Positions 12,480 to 24,900 of a stretch of DNA of 64,000 nt are shown piece after piece. How positions within the stretch are numbered: position 1 is the first letter of the stretch; the number at the start of each line of letters is the position of its first letter. A model generated the notes under the pieces. The model saw nothing but the letters and a program-made list of their open reading frames with translations. It ran no database searches and was not told the DNA's origin. The stretch spans positions 15,819,484-15,883,483 of the forward strand of contig CM076951.1 of assembly GCA_039566865.1 (NCBI GenBank), given 5' to 3'. This DNA comes from Aurelia coerulea (taxonomy: Eukaryota; Cnidaria; Scyphozoa; Semaeostomeae; Ulmaridae). A program made the translations under genes and the position numbers.

Positions 12480-15400
12480 ATGAGCGCAGTACTCTTTATA
12501 ATATGAATTGTAGCTAATAAAGTGAGTTAATCCACAATTTTTGTATTTACATTTTGTTTTCTTTGAGAAAATAAACATTTAATTAATCGATGTTTGTTGA
12601 TGCAGTAAAGCTAGAAAAAGACTGAAAAAGAACTAATGTCTATAGTAATGTTTCCAAAAATGGTTGCTGCAGCACTAATATAGTACTATAAAAGAAGTAG
12701 TTTGCAGAAATAAAGTTTTAAAGAACTTTGAGCGCAATACTCTTTATAATATGAATTGTAGCTTATAAAGTGAGTTAATCCACAATTTTTGTCTTTACAT
12801 TTTGTTTTCTTTGAGAAAATAAACATTTTTTTTGGTTTTATTTTGTTTTCTTTGAGAAAATAAACTTTAATTAATCGATGTTTGTTGATGAGTTAAAGCT
12901 AAAATAAGACTAAAGAAAAAACTAATGCTCAAAGTAATGCTTCCAAGAATGGTTGCTGCAGTACTAATATAGTACAATAAAAGAAGTAGCTGGCAGAACT
13001 CAAGTTTTAAAGAACTATGAGCTCAAAACTCTTTATAATATGAATTGTAGCTAATAAAGTGAGTTAATCAACAATTTTTGTCTTTACATTTTGTTTTCTT
13101 TGAGAAAATAAACATTTTTTGTGGTTTTATTTTGTTTTCTTTGAGAAAATAAACTTTAATTAGTCGATGTTTGTTGATGAGTTAAAGCTAAAATAAGACT
13201 AAAGAAAAAATTAATGCTCAAAGTAATGTTTCCACGAATGGTTGCTGCAGTACTAATATAGTGCTATATAAGAAGTAGCTGGCAGAACTCAAGTTTTAAA
13301 GACCTTTGAGCGCAATACTCTTCATAAAATGAATTGTAGCTAATAAAGTGCGTTAAACCACACTTTTTGTGGTTTTATTTGTTTTCTTTGAGAAAATAAA
13401 CATTTAATTAATCGATGTGTGTTGATTTGTTAAAGCTAAAATAAGACTAAAGAAAGAACTAATGTTTATAGTAATGTTTCCAAGAATGGTTGCTGAAGTA
13501 CTAAAATAGTGCTATCTAAGAAGTAGCTGGCAGAACTCAAGTTTTAAAGAACTTTGAGCGCAATACTCTTTATAAAATGAATTGTAGCTAATAAAGTGCG
13601 TTAAACCACACTTTTTGTGGTTTTATTTTGTCTTCTTTGAGAAAATAAACATTTGATTAATCGATTTTTGCTGATGCAGTAAAGCTAAAATAAGACTTAA
13701 GAAAGAACTAATGTCTATAGTAATGTTTCCAAAAATGGCTGCTGCAACACTAATATAGTGCAATAAAAGAAGTTGCTGGCAGAACAAAAGTTTTAAAGAA
13801 CGATGAGCGCAATACTCTTTATAATATGAATTGTAGCCAATAAAGTGTGCTAAACCACACTTTTTGTGGTTTTATTTTGTTTTCATTGAGAAAATAAACA
13901 TTTGATTAAACGATGTTTGTTGATGAGTTAAAGCTAAAATATGACTAAAGAAAAAACTAATGTCTATAGTAATGTTTCCAAGAATGGTTGCTGCAGTACT
14001 AATATAGTGCTATATAAGAAGTAGCTGGCAGAACAAAAGTTTTAAAGAACGATGAGCGCAATACTCTTTATAATATGAATTGTAGCCAATAAAGTGTGCT
14101 AAACCACACTTTTTGTGGTTTTATTTTGTTTTCATTGAGAAAATAAACATTTGATTAAACGATGTTTGTTGATGAGTTAAAGCTAAAATATGACTAAAGA
14201 AAGAACTAATGTCTATAGTAATGTTTCCAAAAATGGCTGCTGCAACACTAATATAGTGCAATAAAAGAAGTTGCTGGCAGAACAAAAGTTTTAAAGAACG
14301 ATGAGCGCAATACTCTTTATAATATGAATTGTAGCCAATAAAGTGTGCTAAACCACACTTTTTGTGGTTTTATTTTGTTTTCATTGAGAAAATAAACATT
14401 TGATTAAACGATGTTTGTTGATGAGTTAAAGCTAAAATATGACTAAAGAAAAAACTAATGTCTATAGTAATGTTTCCAAGAATGGTTGCTGCAGTACTAA
14501 TATAGTGCTATATAAGAAGTTGCTGGCAGAACAAAAGTTTTAAAGAACGATGAGCGCAATACTCTTTATAATATGAATTGTAGCCAATAAAGTGTGCTAA
14601 ACCACACTTTTTGTGGTTTTATTTTGTTTTCATTGAGAAAATAAACATTTGATTAAACGATGTTTGTTGATGAGTTAAAGCTAAAATATGACTAAAGAAA
14701 AAACTAATGTCTATAGTAATGTTTCCAAAAATGGCTGCTGCAACACTAATATAGTGCAATAAAAGAAGTTGCTGGCAGAACAAAAGTTTTAAAGAACGAT
14801 GATTGCAATACTCTTTATAATATGAATTGTAGCTAATAATGTGCGTTAAACCACACTTTTTGTTGTTTATTTTGTTTTCTTTGAGAAAATAAACATTTAA
14901 TTAATCGATGTTTGTTAATGAGTTAAAGCTAAAATAAGACTAAAGAAAGAACTAATGTCTATAGTAATGTTTCCAAAAATGGTTGCTGCAGCACTAATAT
15001 AGTGCTATATAAGAAGTAGCTGGCAGAACTCAAGTTTTAAAGAACTATGAGCACAATACTCTTTATAATATGAATTGTAGCTAATAAAGTGAGTTAATCC
15101 ACAATTTTTGTCTTTACATTTTGTTTTCTTTTAGAAAGTAAACATTTTTTGTGGTTTTATTTTGTTTTCATTGAGAAAATAAACTTTAATTAATCGTTGT
15201 TTGTTGATGAGTTAAAGCTAAAATAAGACTAAAGAAAGAAATAATGTCTATAGTAATGTTTCAAAGAATGGTTGCTGCAGCACTAATATAGTATTATAAA
15301 AGAAGTAGTTGGCAGAATTAAAGTTTTAAAGAACGATGAGCGCAATACTCTTTATAATATGAATTGTAGCTAATAAAGTGCGCTAAACCACACTTATTGT

Positions 15401-17590
15401 GGTTTTATTTTGTTTTCTTTGAGAAAATAAACATTTGATTAATCGATGTTTGTTGATTTGTTAAAGCTAAATCAAGACTAAAGAAAGAAATAATGTGTAT
15501 AGTAATGTTTCCAAGAATAGTTGCTGCAGTACTAATATAGTGCTATATTAGAAGTAGCTGGCAGAACTCAAGTTTTAAAGAACTATGAGCGCAATACTCT
15601 TTATAATATGAATTGTAGCTTATAAAGTGAGTTAATCCACAATTTTTGTCTTTACATTTTGTTTTCTTTGAGAAAATAAACATTTTTTTTGGTTTTATTT
15701 TGTTTTCTTTGAGAAAATAAACTTTAATTAATCGATGTTTGTTGATGAGTTAAAGCTAAAATACGACTAAAGAAAAAACTAATGCTCAAAGTAATGCTTC
15801 CAATAATGGTTGCTGCAGTACTAATATAGTGCAATAAAAGAAGTAGCTGGCAGAACTCAAGTTTTAAAGAACTATGAGCGCAATACTCTTTATAATATTA
15901 ATTTTAGCTAATAAAGTGAGTTAATCCACAATTTTTGTCTATTCATTTTGTTTTCTTTGAGAAAATAAACACTTAATTAATCGATGTTTGTTGATGCAGT
16001 AAAGATGAAATAAGACTAAAGAAAGAACTAATGTCTATAGTAATGCTTCCAAAAATGGTTGCTGCAACACTAACATAGTGCCATAAAGGTAGTTGCTGGC
16101 AGAGCTAAAGTCTTAAAGAACCATGAGCGCAATACTCTTTATAATATGAATTCTAGCTAATAAAGTGCGTTAAACCACACTTTTTGTTGTTTTAATTTGT
16201 TTTCTTTGAGAAAATAAAAATTTAATTAATCGATGTTTGTTGATTTGTTAAAGCTAAATCAAGACTAAAGAAAGAATTAATGTCTATAGTAATGTTTCCA
16301 AGAATGGTTGCTGCAGTACTAATATAGTGCTATATAAGAAGTAGCTGGCAGAACTCAAGTTTTAAAGAACTATGAGCGCAATACTCTTTATAATATGAAT
16401 TGTAGCTAATAAAGTGAGTTAATCCACAATTTTTGTCTTTACATTTTGTTTTCTTTGAGAAAATAAACATTTAATTAATCGATGTTTGTTGATGCAGTAA
16501 AGCTAGAAAAAGACTGAAAAAGAACTAATGTCTATAGTAATGTTTCCAAAAATGGTTGCTGCAGCACTAATATAGTACTATAAAAGAAGTAGTTTGCAGA
16601 ATTAAAGTTTTAAAGAAATATGAGCGCAATACTCTTTATAATATGAATTGTAGCTTATAAAGTGAGTTAATCCACAATTTTTGTCTTTACATTTTGTTTT
16701 CTTTGAGAAAATAAACATTTTTTTTGGTTTTATTTTGTTTTCTTTGAGAAAATAAACTTTAATTAATCGATGTTTGTTGATGAGTTAAAGCTAAAATAAG
16801 ACTAAAGAAAAAACTAATGCTCAAAGTAATGCTTCCAAGAATGGTTGCTGCAGTACTAATATAGTGCAATAAAAGAAGTAGCTGGCAGAACTCAAGTTTT
16901 AAAGAACTATGAGCGCAAAACTCTTTATAATATGAATTGTAGCTAATAATGTGAGTTAATCCACAATTTTAGTCTTTACATTTTGTTTTCTTTGAGAAAA
17001 TAAACATTTTTTGTTGTTTTATTTTGTTTTCTTTGAGAAAATAAACTTTAATTAATCGATGTTTGTTGATGAGTTAAAGCTAAAATAAGACTAAAGAAAA
17101 AATTAATGCTCAAAGTAATGTTTCCAAGAATGGTTGCTGCAGTACTAATATAGTGCTATATAAGAAGTAGCTGGCAGAACTCAAGTTTTAAAGAACTTTG
17201 AGCGCAATACTCTTCATAAAATGAATTGTAGCTAATAAAGTGCGTTAAACCACACTTTTTGTGGTTTTATTTGTTTTCTTTGAGAAAATAAACATATAAT
17301 TAATCGATGCGTGTTGATTTGTTAAAGCTAAAATAAGACTAAAGAAAGAACTAATGTTTATAGTAATGTTTCCAAGAATGGTTGCTGAAGTACTAATATA
17401 GTGCTATATAAGAAGTAGCTGGCAGAACTCAAGTTTTAAAGAACGATGATTGCAATACTCTTTTAAATATTAATTTTAGCTAATAAAGTGAGTTAATCTA
17501 CAATTTTTGTGTTTATATTTTGTTTTCCTTGAGAAAATAAACATTTAATTAATCGATTTTTGCTGATGCAGTAAAGCTAAAATAAGACTT
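12480..17590 (+). repeat. higher-order repeat with 3,892-bp offset
   Basis: The block at about 12480-13700 recurs at about 16372-17590. The marker GCTAGAAAAAGACTGAAAAAG is at 12610 and 16502, and GCTAAATCAAGACTAAAGAA is at 12361 and 16253; both pairs are 3,892 bp apart. The offset fits 11 short plus 4 long monomers less about 3 bases. A third appearance of the first marker near 20187 is 3,685 bp further on, so the structure is not a perfect periodic array. The dimer expansion at 13798-14793 lies between the copies. Confidence 0.75.
13798..14793 (+). repeat. 498-bp dimeric higher-order repeat (two dimers)
   Basis: Four successive 249-bp monomers share GTAGCCAATAAAGTGTGCTAAA, a combination seen elsewhere rarely or not at all. 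They alternate strictly in the 3' third: CCAAGAATGGTTGCTGCAGTACT, CCAAAAATGGCTGCTGCAACACT, then the same pair again. The period is therefore 498 bp at high identity. This small, very homogeneous dimer array looks like a recent local amplification placed between the two copies of the 3,892-bp repeat. Confidence 0.88.
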
Positions 17591-20299
17591 AATAAGAACT
17601 AATGTCTATAGTAATGTTTCCAAAAATGGCTGCTGCAACACTAATATAGTGCAATAAAAGAAGTTGCTGGCAGAACAAAAGTTTTAAAGAACGATGAGCG
17701 CAATACTCTTTATAATATGAATTGTAGCTAATAAAGTGTGTTAAACCACACTTTTTGTTGTTTTATTTTGTTTTCATTGAGAAAATAAACATTTGATTAA
17801 ACGATGTTTGTTGATGAGTTAAAGCTAAATAAAGACTAAAGAAAGAACTAATGTCTATAGTAATGTTTCCAAGAATGGTTGCTGCAGCACTAATATAGTG
17901 CTATATAAGAAGTAGCTGGCAGAACTCAAGTTTTAAAGAACTATGAGCACAATACTCTTTATAATATGAATTGTAGCTAATAAAGTGAGTTAATCCACAA
18001 TTTTTGTCTTTACATTTTGTTTTCTTTGAGAAAGTAAACATTTTTTGTGGTTTTATTTTGTTTTCATTGAGAAAATAAACTTTAATTAATCGTTGTTTGT
18101 TGATTTGTTAAAGCTAAAATAAGACTAAAGAAAGAACTTATGTTTATAGTAATGTTTCCAAGAATGGTTGCTGAAGTACTAATATAGTGCTATATAAGAA
18201 GTAGCTGGCAGAACTCAAGTTTTAAAGAACGATGATTGCAATACTCTTTATAATATTAATTTTAGCTAATAAAGTGAGTTAATCTACAATTTTTGTGTTT
18301 ATATTTTGTTTTCTTTGAGAAAATAAACATATAATTAATCGATTTTTGCTGATGCAGTAAAGCTAAAATGAGACTAAAGAAAGAACTAATGTCTAAAGTA
18401 ATGTTTCAAAGAATGGTTGCTGCAGCACTAATATAGTACTATAAAAGAAGTAGTTGGCAGAATTAAAGTTTTAAAGAACGATGAGCGCAATACTCTTTAT
18501 AATATGAATTGTAGCTAATAAAGTGCGTTAAACCAAACTTTTTGTGGTTTTATTTTGTTTTCTTTGAGAAAATAAACATTTAATTAATCGATGTTTGTTG
18601 ATGAGTTAAAGCTAAAATAAGACTAAAGAAAGAACTAATGTTTGTAGCAATGTTTCCAAGAATTGTTGCTGCAGTACTAATATAGTGCTATATAAGAAGT
18701 AGCTGGCAGAACTAAAGTTTTAAAGAACTATGAGCGCAAGACTCTTTATAATATGAATTGTAGCTAATAAAGTGAGTTAATCCACAATTTTTGTCTTTAC
18801 ATTTTGTTTTCTTTGAGAAAGTAAACACTTTTTGTGGTTTTATTTTGTTTTCTTTGAGAAAATAAACATTTAATTAATCGATGTTTGTTGATTTGTTAAA
18901 GCTAAAATAAGACTATAGAAAGAACTTATGTTTATAGTAATGTTTCCAAGAATGGTTGCTGCAGTACTAATATAGTGCTATATAAGAAGTAGCTGGCAGA
19001 ACTCAAGTTTTAAAGAACGATGATTGCAATACTCTTTTTAATATAAATTTTAGCTAATAAAGTGAGTTAATATACAATTTTTGTGTTTATATTTTGCTTT
19101 CTTTGAGAAAATAAACAATTAATTAATCGATGTTTGTTGATGCAGTAATGCTAAAATAAGACTAAAGAAAAAACTAATGCTCAAATTAATGTTTCCAAGA
19201 ATGGTTGCTGCAGTACTAATATAGTGCTATATAAGAAGTAGCTGGCAGAACTCAAGTTTTAAAGAACTTTCAGCGCAATACTCTTTATAAAATGAATTGT
19301 AGCTAATAAAGTGCGTTAAACCACACTTTTTGTGGTTTTATTTTGTTTTCTTTGAGAAAATGAACATTTAATTAATCGATGTTTGTTGATTTGTTAAAGC
19401 TAAAATAAGACTAAAGAAAGAACTAATGTTTATAGTAATGTTTCCAAGAATGGTTGCTGCAGCACTAATATAGTGCTATATAAGAAGTAGCTGACAGAAC
19501 TCAAGTTTTAAAGAACTATGAGCGCAATACTCTTTATAATATGAATTGTAGCTAATAAAGTGAGTTAATCCCCAATTTTTGTCCATACATTTTGTTTTCT
19601 TTGAGAAAATAAACATTTTTTGGGGTTTTATTTAGTTTTCTTTGAGAAAATAAACATTTAATTAATCGATGTTTGTTGATGAGTTAAAACTAAAATAAGA
19701 CTAAAGAGAGAACTAATGTCTATAGTAATGTTTCCAAGAATGGTTGCTGCAGCACTAATATAGTACTATAAAAGAAGTAGTTGGCAGAATTAAAGTTTTA
19801 AAGAACGATGAGTGCAATACTCTTTATAATATGAATTGTAGCTAATAAAGTGCGTTAAACCACACTTTTTGTTGTTTTATTTTGTTTTCTTTGAGAAAAT
19901 AAACATTTAATTAATCGATGTTTGTTGATGATTTAAAGCTAAAATAAGACTAAAGAAAGAACTAATGTCTATAGTAATGTTTCCAAGAATGGTTGCTGCA
20001 GTACTAATATAGTGCTATATAAGAAGTAGCTGGCAGAACTAAAGTTTTAAAGAACTATGAGCGCAATACTCTTTATAATATGAATTGTAGCTAATAAAGT
20101 GAGTTAATCCACAATTTTTGTCTTTACATTTTGTTTTCTTTGAGAAAATAAACATTTAATTAATCGATGTTTGTTGATGCAGTAAAGCTAGAAAAAGACT
20201 GAAAAAGAACTAATGTCTATAGTAATGTTTCCAAAAATGGTTGCTGCAGCACTAATATAGTACTATAAAAGAAGTAGTTGGCAGAATTAAAGTTTTAAA

Positions 20300-20877
20300 G
20301 AACTATGAGCGCAATACTCTTTATAATATGAATTGTAGCTTATAAAGTGAGTTAATCCACAATTTTTGTCTTTACATTTTGTTTTCTTTGAGAAAATAAA
20401 CATTTTTTTTGGTTTTATTTTGTTTTCTTTGAGAAAATAAACTTTAATTAATCGATGTTTGTTGATGAGTTAAAGCTAAAATAAGACTAAAGAAAAAATT
20501 AATGCTCAAAGTAATGCTTCCAAGAATGGTTGCTGCAGTACTAATATAGTGCAATAAAAGAAGTAGCTGGCAGAACTCAAGTTTTAAAGAACTATGAGCG
20601 CAATACTCTTTATAATATGAATTGTAGCTAATAAAGTGAGTTAATCCACAATTTTTGTCTTTACATTTTGTTTTCTTTGAGAAAATAAACATTTTTTGTG
20701 GTTTTATTTTGTTTTCTTTGAGAAAATAAACTTTAATTAATCGATGTTTGTTGATGAGTTAAAGCTAAAATAAGACTAAAGAAAAAATTAATGCTCAAAG
20801 TAATGTTTCCAAGAATGGTTGCTGCAGTACTAATATAGTGCTATATAAGAAGTAGCTGGCAGAACTCAAGTTTTAAA
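20300..20877 (+). repeat. two consecutive long (289-bp) monomers
   Basis: GAAC phase words at 20300, 20589 and 20878 give two successive periods of 289 bp. Each monomer holds the duplicated T-rich segment. A minus-strand open frame of 82 codons crosses this pair and recurs with few changes at 32626-32874 and 34530-34778, where similar arrangements occur. It is open only because the 40-bp duplication shifts the frame past the usual stops, and its product is low-complexity and unlike any known family, so it is not annotated as a gene. Confidence 0.88.
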
Positions 20878-21999
20878 GAACTTTGAGCGCAATACTCTTC
20901 ATAAAATGAATTGTAGCTAATAAAGTGCGTTAAACCACAGTTTTTGTGGTTTTATTTGTTTTCTTTGAGAAAATAAACATTTAATTAATCGATGTGTGTT
21001 GATTTGTTAAAGCTAAAATAAGACTAAAGAAAGAACTAATGTTTATAGTAATGTTTCCAAGAATGGTTGCTGAAGTACTAATATAGTGCTATATAAGAAG
21101 TAGCTGGCAGAACTCAAGTTTTAAAGAACGATGATTGCAATACTCTTTATAATATTAATTTTAGCTAATAAAGTGAGTTAATCTACAATTTTTGTGTTTA
21201 TATTTTGTTTTCTTTGAGAAAATAAACATTTAATTAATCGATTTTTGCTGATGCAGTAAAGCTAAAATAAGACTTAAGAAAGAACTAATGTCTATAGTAA
21301 TGTTTCCAAAAATGGCTGCTGCAACACTATTATAGTGCAATAAAAGAAGTTGCTGGCAGAACAAAAGTTTTAAAGAACGATGAGCGCAATACTCTTTATA
21401 ATATGAATTGTAGCTAATAAAGTGTGTTAAACCACACTTTTTGTGGTTTTATTTTGTTTTCATTGAGAAAATAAACATTTCATTACACGATGTTTGTTGA
21501 TGAGTTAAAGCTAAAATAAGATTAAAGAAAAATCTAATGTCTATAGTAATGTTTAAAAGAATGGTTGCTGCAGCACTAATATAGTGCTATAAAAGAAGTA
21601 GCTGGCAGAACTAAAGTTTTAAAGAACGATGAGCGCAATACTCTTTATAATATGAATTGTAGCTAATAAAGTGCGTTAAACCACACTTTTTGTTGTTTAT
21701 TTTGTTTTCTTTGAGAAAATAAACATTTAATTAATCGATGTTTGTTAATGACTTAAAGCTAAAATAAGACTAAAGAAAGAACTAATGTTTGTAGCAATGT
21801 TTCCATGAATTGTTGAGGCAGTACTAATATAGTGCTATATAAGAAGTAGCTGGCAGAACTCAAGTTTTAAAGAACTATGAGCGCAATACTCTTTATAATA
21901 TGAATTGTAGCTAATAAAGTGAGTTAATCCACAATTTTTGTCTTTACATTATGTTTTCTTTGAGAAAATAAACATTTTTTGTGGTTTTATTTTGTTTTC

Positions 22000-24900
22000 T
22001 TTGAGAAGATAAACTTTAATTAATCGATGTTTGTTGATGAGTTAAAGCTAAAATAAGACTAAAGAAAAAACTAATTCTCAAAGTAATGTTTCCAAGAATG
22101 GTTGCTGCAGTATTAATATAGTGCTATATAAGAAGTAGCTGGCAGAACTCAAGTTTTAAAGAACTTTGAGCGCAATACTCTTTATAAAATGAATTGTAGC
22201 TAATAAAGTGCTTTAAACCACACTTTTTGTGGTTTTATTTTGTTTTCTTTGAGAAAATAAACAATTAATTAATCGATGTTTGTTGATGCAGTAAAGCTGA
22301 AATAAGACTAAAGAAAGAACTAATGTCTATAGTAATGTTTCCAAAATGGGTTGCTGCAACACTAACATAGTGCCATAAAAGTAGGTGCTTGCAGAACTAA
22401 AGTTTTAAAGAACCATGAGCGCAATACTCTTTATAATATGAATTGTAGCTAATAAAGTGCGTTAAACCACACTTTTTGTTGTTTTATTTTGTTTTCTTTG
22501 AGAAAATAAACATTTAATTAATCGATGTTTGTTGATGAGTTAAAGCTAAAATAAGACTAAAGAAAGAACTATTGTTTGTAGTAATGTTTCCAAGAATGGT
22601 TGCTGCAGTACTAATATAGTGCTATATAAGAAGTAGCTGGCAGAACTAAAGTTTTAAAGAACTATGAGCACAATACTCTTTATAATATGAATTGTAGCTA
22701 ATAAAGTGAGTTAATCCACAATTTTTGTTTATACATTTTGTTTTCTTTGAGAAAATAAACATTTAATTAATCGATGTTTGTTGATGCAGTAAAGCTAGAA
22801 AAATACTAAAAAAGAACTAATGTCTATAGTAATGTTTCCAAGAATGGTTGCTGCAGCACTAATATAGTACTATAAAAGAAGTACTTAGCAGAATTAAAGC
22901 TTTAAAGAACGATGAGCGCAATACTCTCTATAATATGAATTGTAGCTAATAAAGTGCGTTAAACCACACTTTTTGTTGTTTTAGTTTGTTTTCTTTGAGA
23001 AGATAAACATTTAATTAATCGATTTTTGCTGATGCAGTAAAGCTAAAATAAGACTAAAGAAAGAACTAATGTTTGTAGCAATGTTTCCAAGAATTGTTGC
23101 TGCAGTACTACTATAGTGCTATATACGAAGTAGCTGGCAGAACTCAATTTTTAAAGAACTATGAGCGCAATACTCTTTATAATATGAATTGTAGCTAATA
23201 AAGTGAGTTAATCCACAATTTTTGTCTATACATTTTGTTTTCTTTGAGAAAATAAACATTTAATTAATCGATGTTTGTTGATGCAGTAAAGCTAGAAGAA
23301 TACTAAAAAATAACTAATGTCTATAGTAATGCTTCCAAGAATGGTTGCTGCAGCACTAATATAGTACTATAAAAGAAGTAGTTGGCAGAATTAAAGTTTT
23401 AAAGAACGATGAGCGCAATACTCTTTATAATATGAATTGTAGCTAATAAAGTGCGTTAAACCACACTTTTTGTTGTTTTATTTTGTTTTCTTTGAGAAAA
23501 TAAACATTTAATTAATCGATGTTTGTTGATGAGTTAAAGCTAAAATAAGACTAAAGAAAGAACTAATGTTTGTAGCAATGTTTCCAAGAATGGTTGCTGC
23601 AACACTAATATAGTACTATAAAAGAAGTAGTTGGCAGAATTAAAGTTTTAAAGAACTATGAGCGCAATACTCTTTATAATATTAATTTTAGCTAATAAAG
23701 TGAGTTAATCCACAATTTTTGTCTATTCATTTTGTTTTCTTTGAGAAAATAAACACTTAATTAATCGATGTTTGTTGATGCAGTAAAGATGAAATAAGAC
23801 TAAAGAAAGAACTAATGTCTATAGTAATGCTTCCAAAAATGGTTGCTGCAACACTAACATAGTGCCATAAAGGTAGTTGCTGGCAGAGCTAAAGTCTTAA
23901 AGAACCATGAGCGCAATACTCTTTATAATATGAATTCTAGCTAATAAAGTGCGTTAAACCACACTTTTTGTTGTTTTAATTTGTTTTCTTTGAGAAAATA
24001 AACATTTAATTAATCGATGTTTGTTGATGCGTTAAAGCTAAAATAAGACTAAAGAAAGAACTAATGTTTGTAGCAATGTTTCCAAGAATTGTTGCTGCAG
24101 TACTAATATAGTGCTATATAAGAAGTAGCTGGCAGAACTTAAGTTTTAAAGAACTATGAGCGCAATACTCTTTATAATATGAATTGTAGCTAATAAAGTG
24201 AGTTAATCCACAATTTTTGTCTATTCATATTGTTTTCTTTGAGAAAATAAACACTTAATTAATCGATGTTTGTTGATGCAGTAAAGCTAGAAAAATACTA
24301 AAAAAGAACTAATGTCTATAGTAATGTTTCCAAGAATGGTTGCTGCAGCACTAATATAGTACTATAAAAGAAGTAGTTGGCAGAATTAACGTTTTAAAGA
24401 ACGATGAGCGCAATACTATTTATAATATGAATTGTAGCTAATAAAGTGTGTTAAACCACACTTTTTGTGGTTTTATTTTGCTTTCTTTGAGAAAATAAAC
24501 ATTTGATAAAACGATGTTTGTTGATGCGTTAAAGCTAAAATAAGACTAATGAAAAAACTAATGTCTATAGTAATGTTTAAAAGAATGGTTGCTGCAGCAA
24601 TAATTTAGTGCTATAAAAGAAGTAGCTGGCAGAACTAAAGTTTTAAAGAACGATGAGCGCAATACTCTTTATAATATGAATTGTAGCTAATAAAGTGCGT
24701 TAAACCACACTTTTTGTTGTTTTATTTTGTTTTCTTTGAGAAGATAAACTTTAATTAATCGATGTTTGTTGATGAGTTAAAGCTAAAATAAGACTAAAGA
24801 AAAAACTAATGCTCAAAGTAATGTTTCCAAGAATGGTTGCTGCAGTATTAATATAGTGCTATATAAGAAGTAGCTGGCAGAACTCAAGTTTTAAAGAACT

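Noticed and set aside
20444..20692. Minus-strand open frame of 82 codons, repeated at 32626-32874 and 34530-34778, with near-identical products
   Set aside because: All three lie in long satellite monomers, and their similarity is just satellite identity. The product is low-complexity (runs such as LLLLL and FFF), the frame depends on the 40-bp duplication, and no start or splice context supports it.
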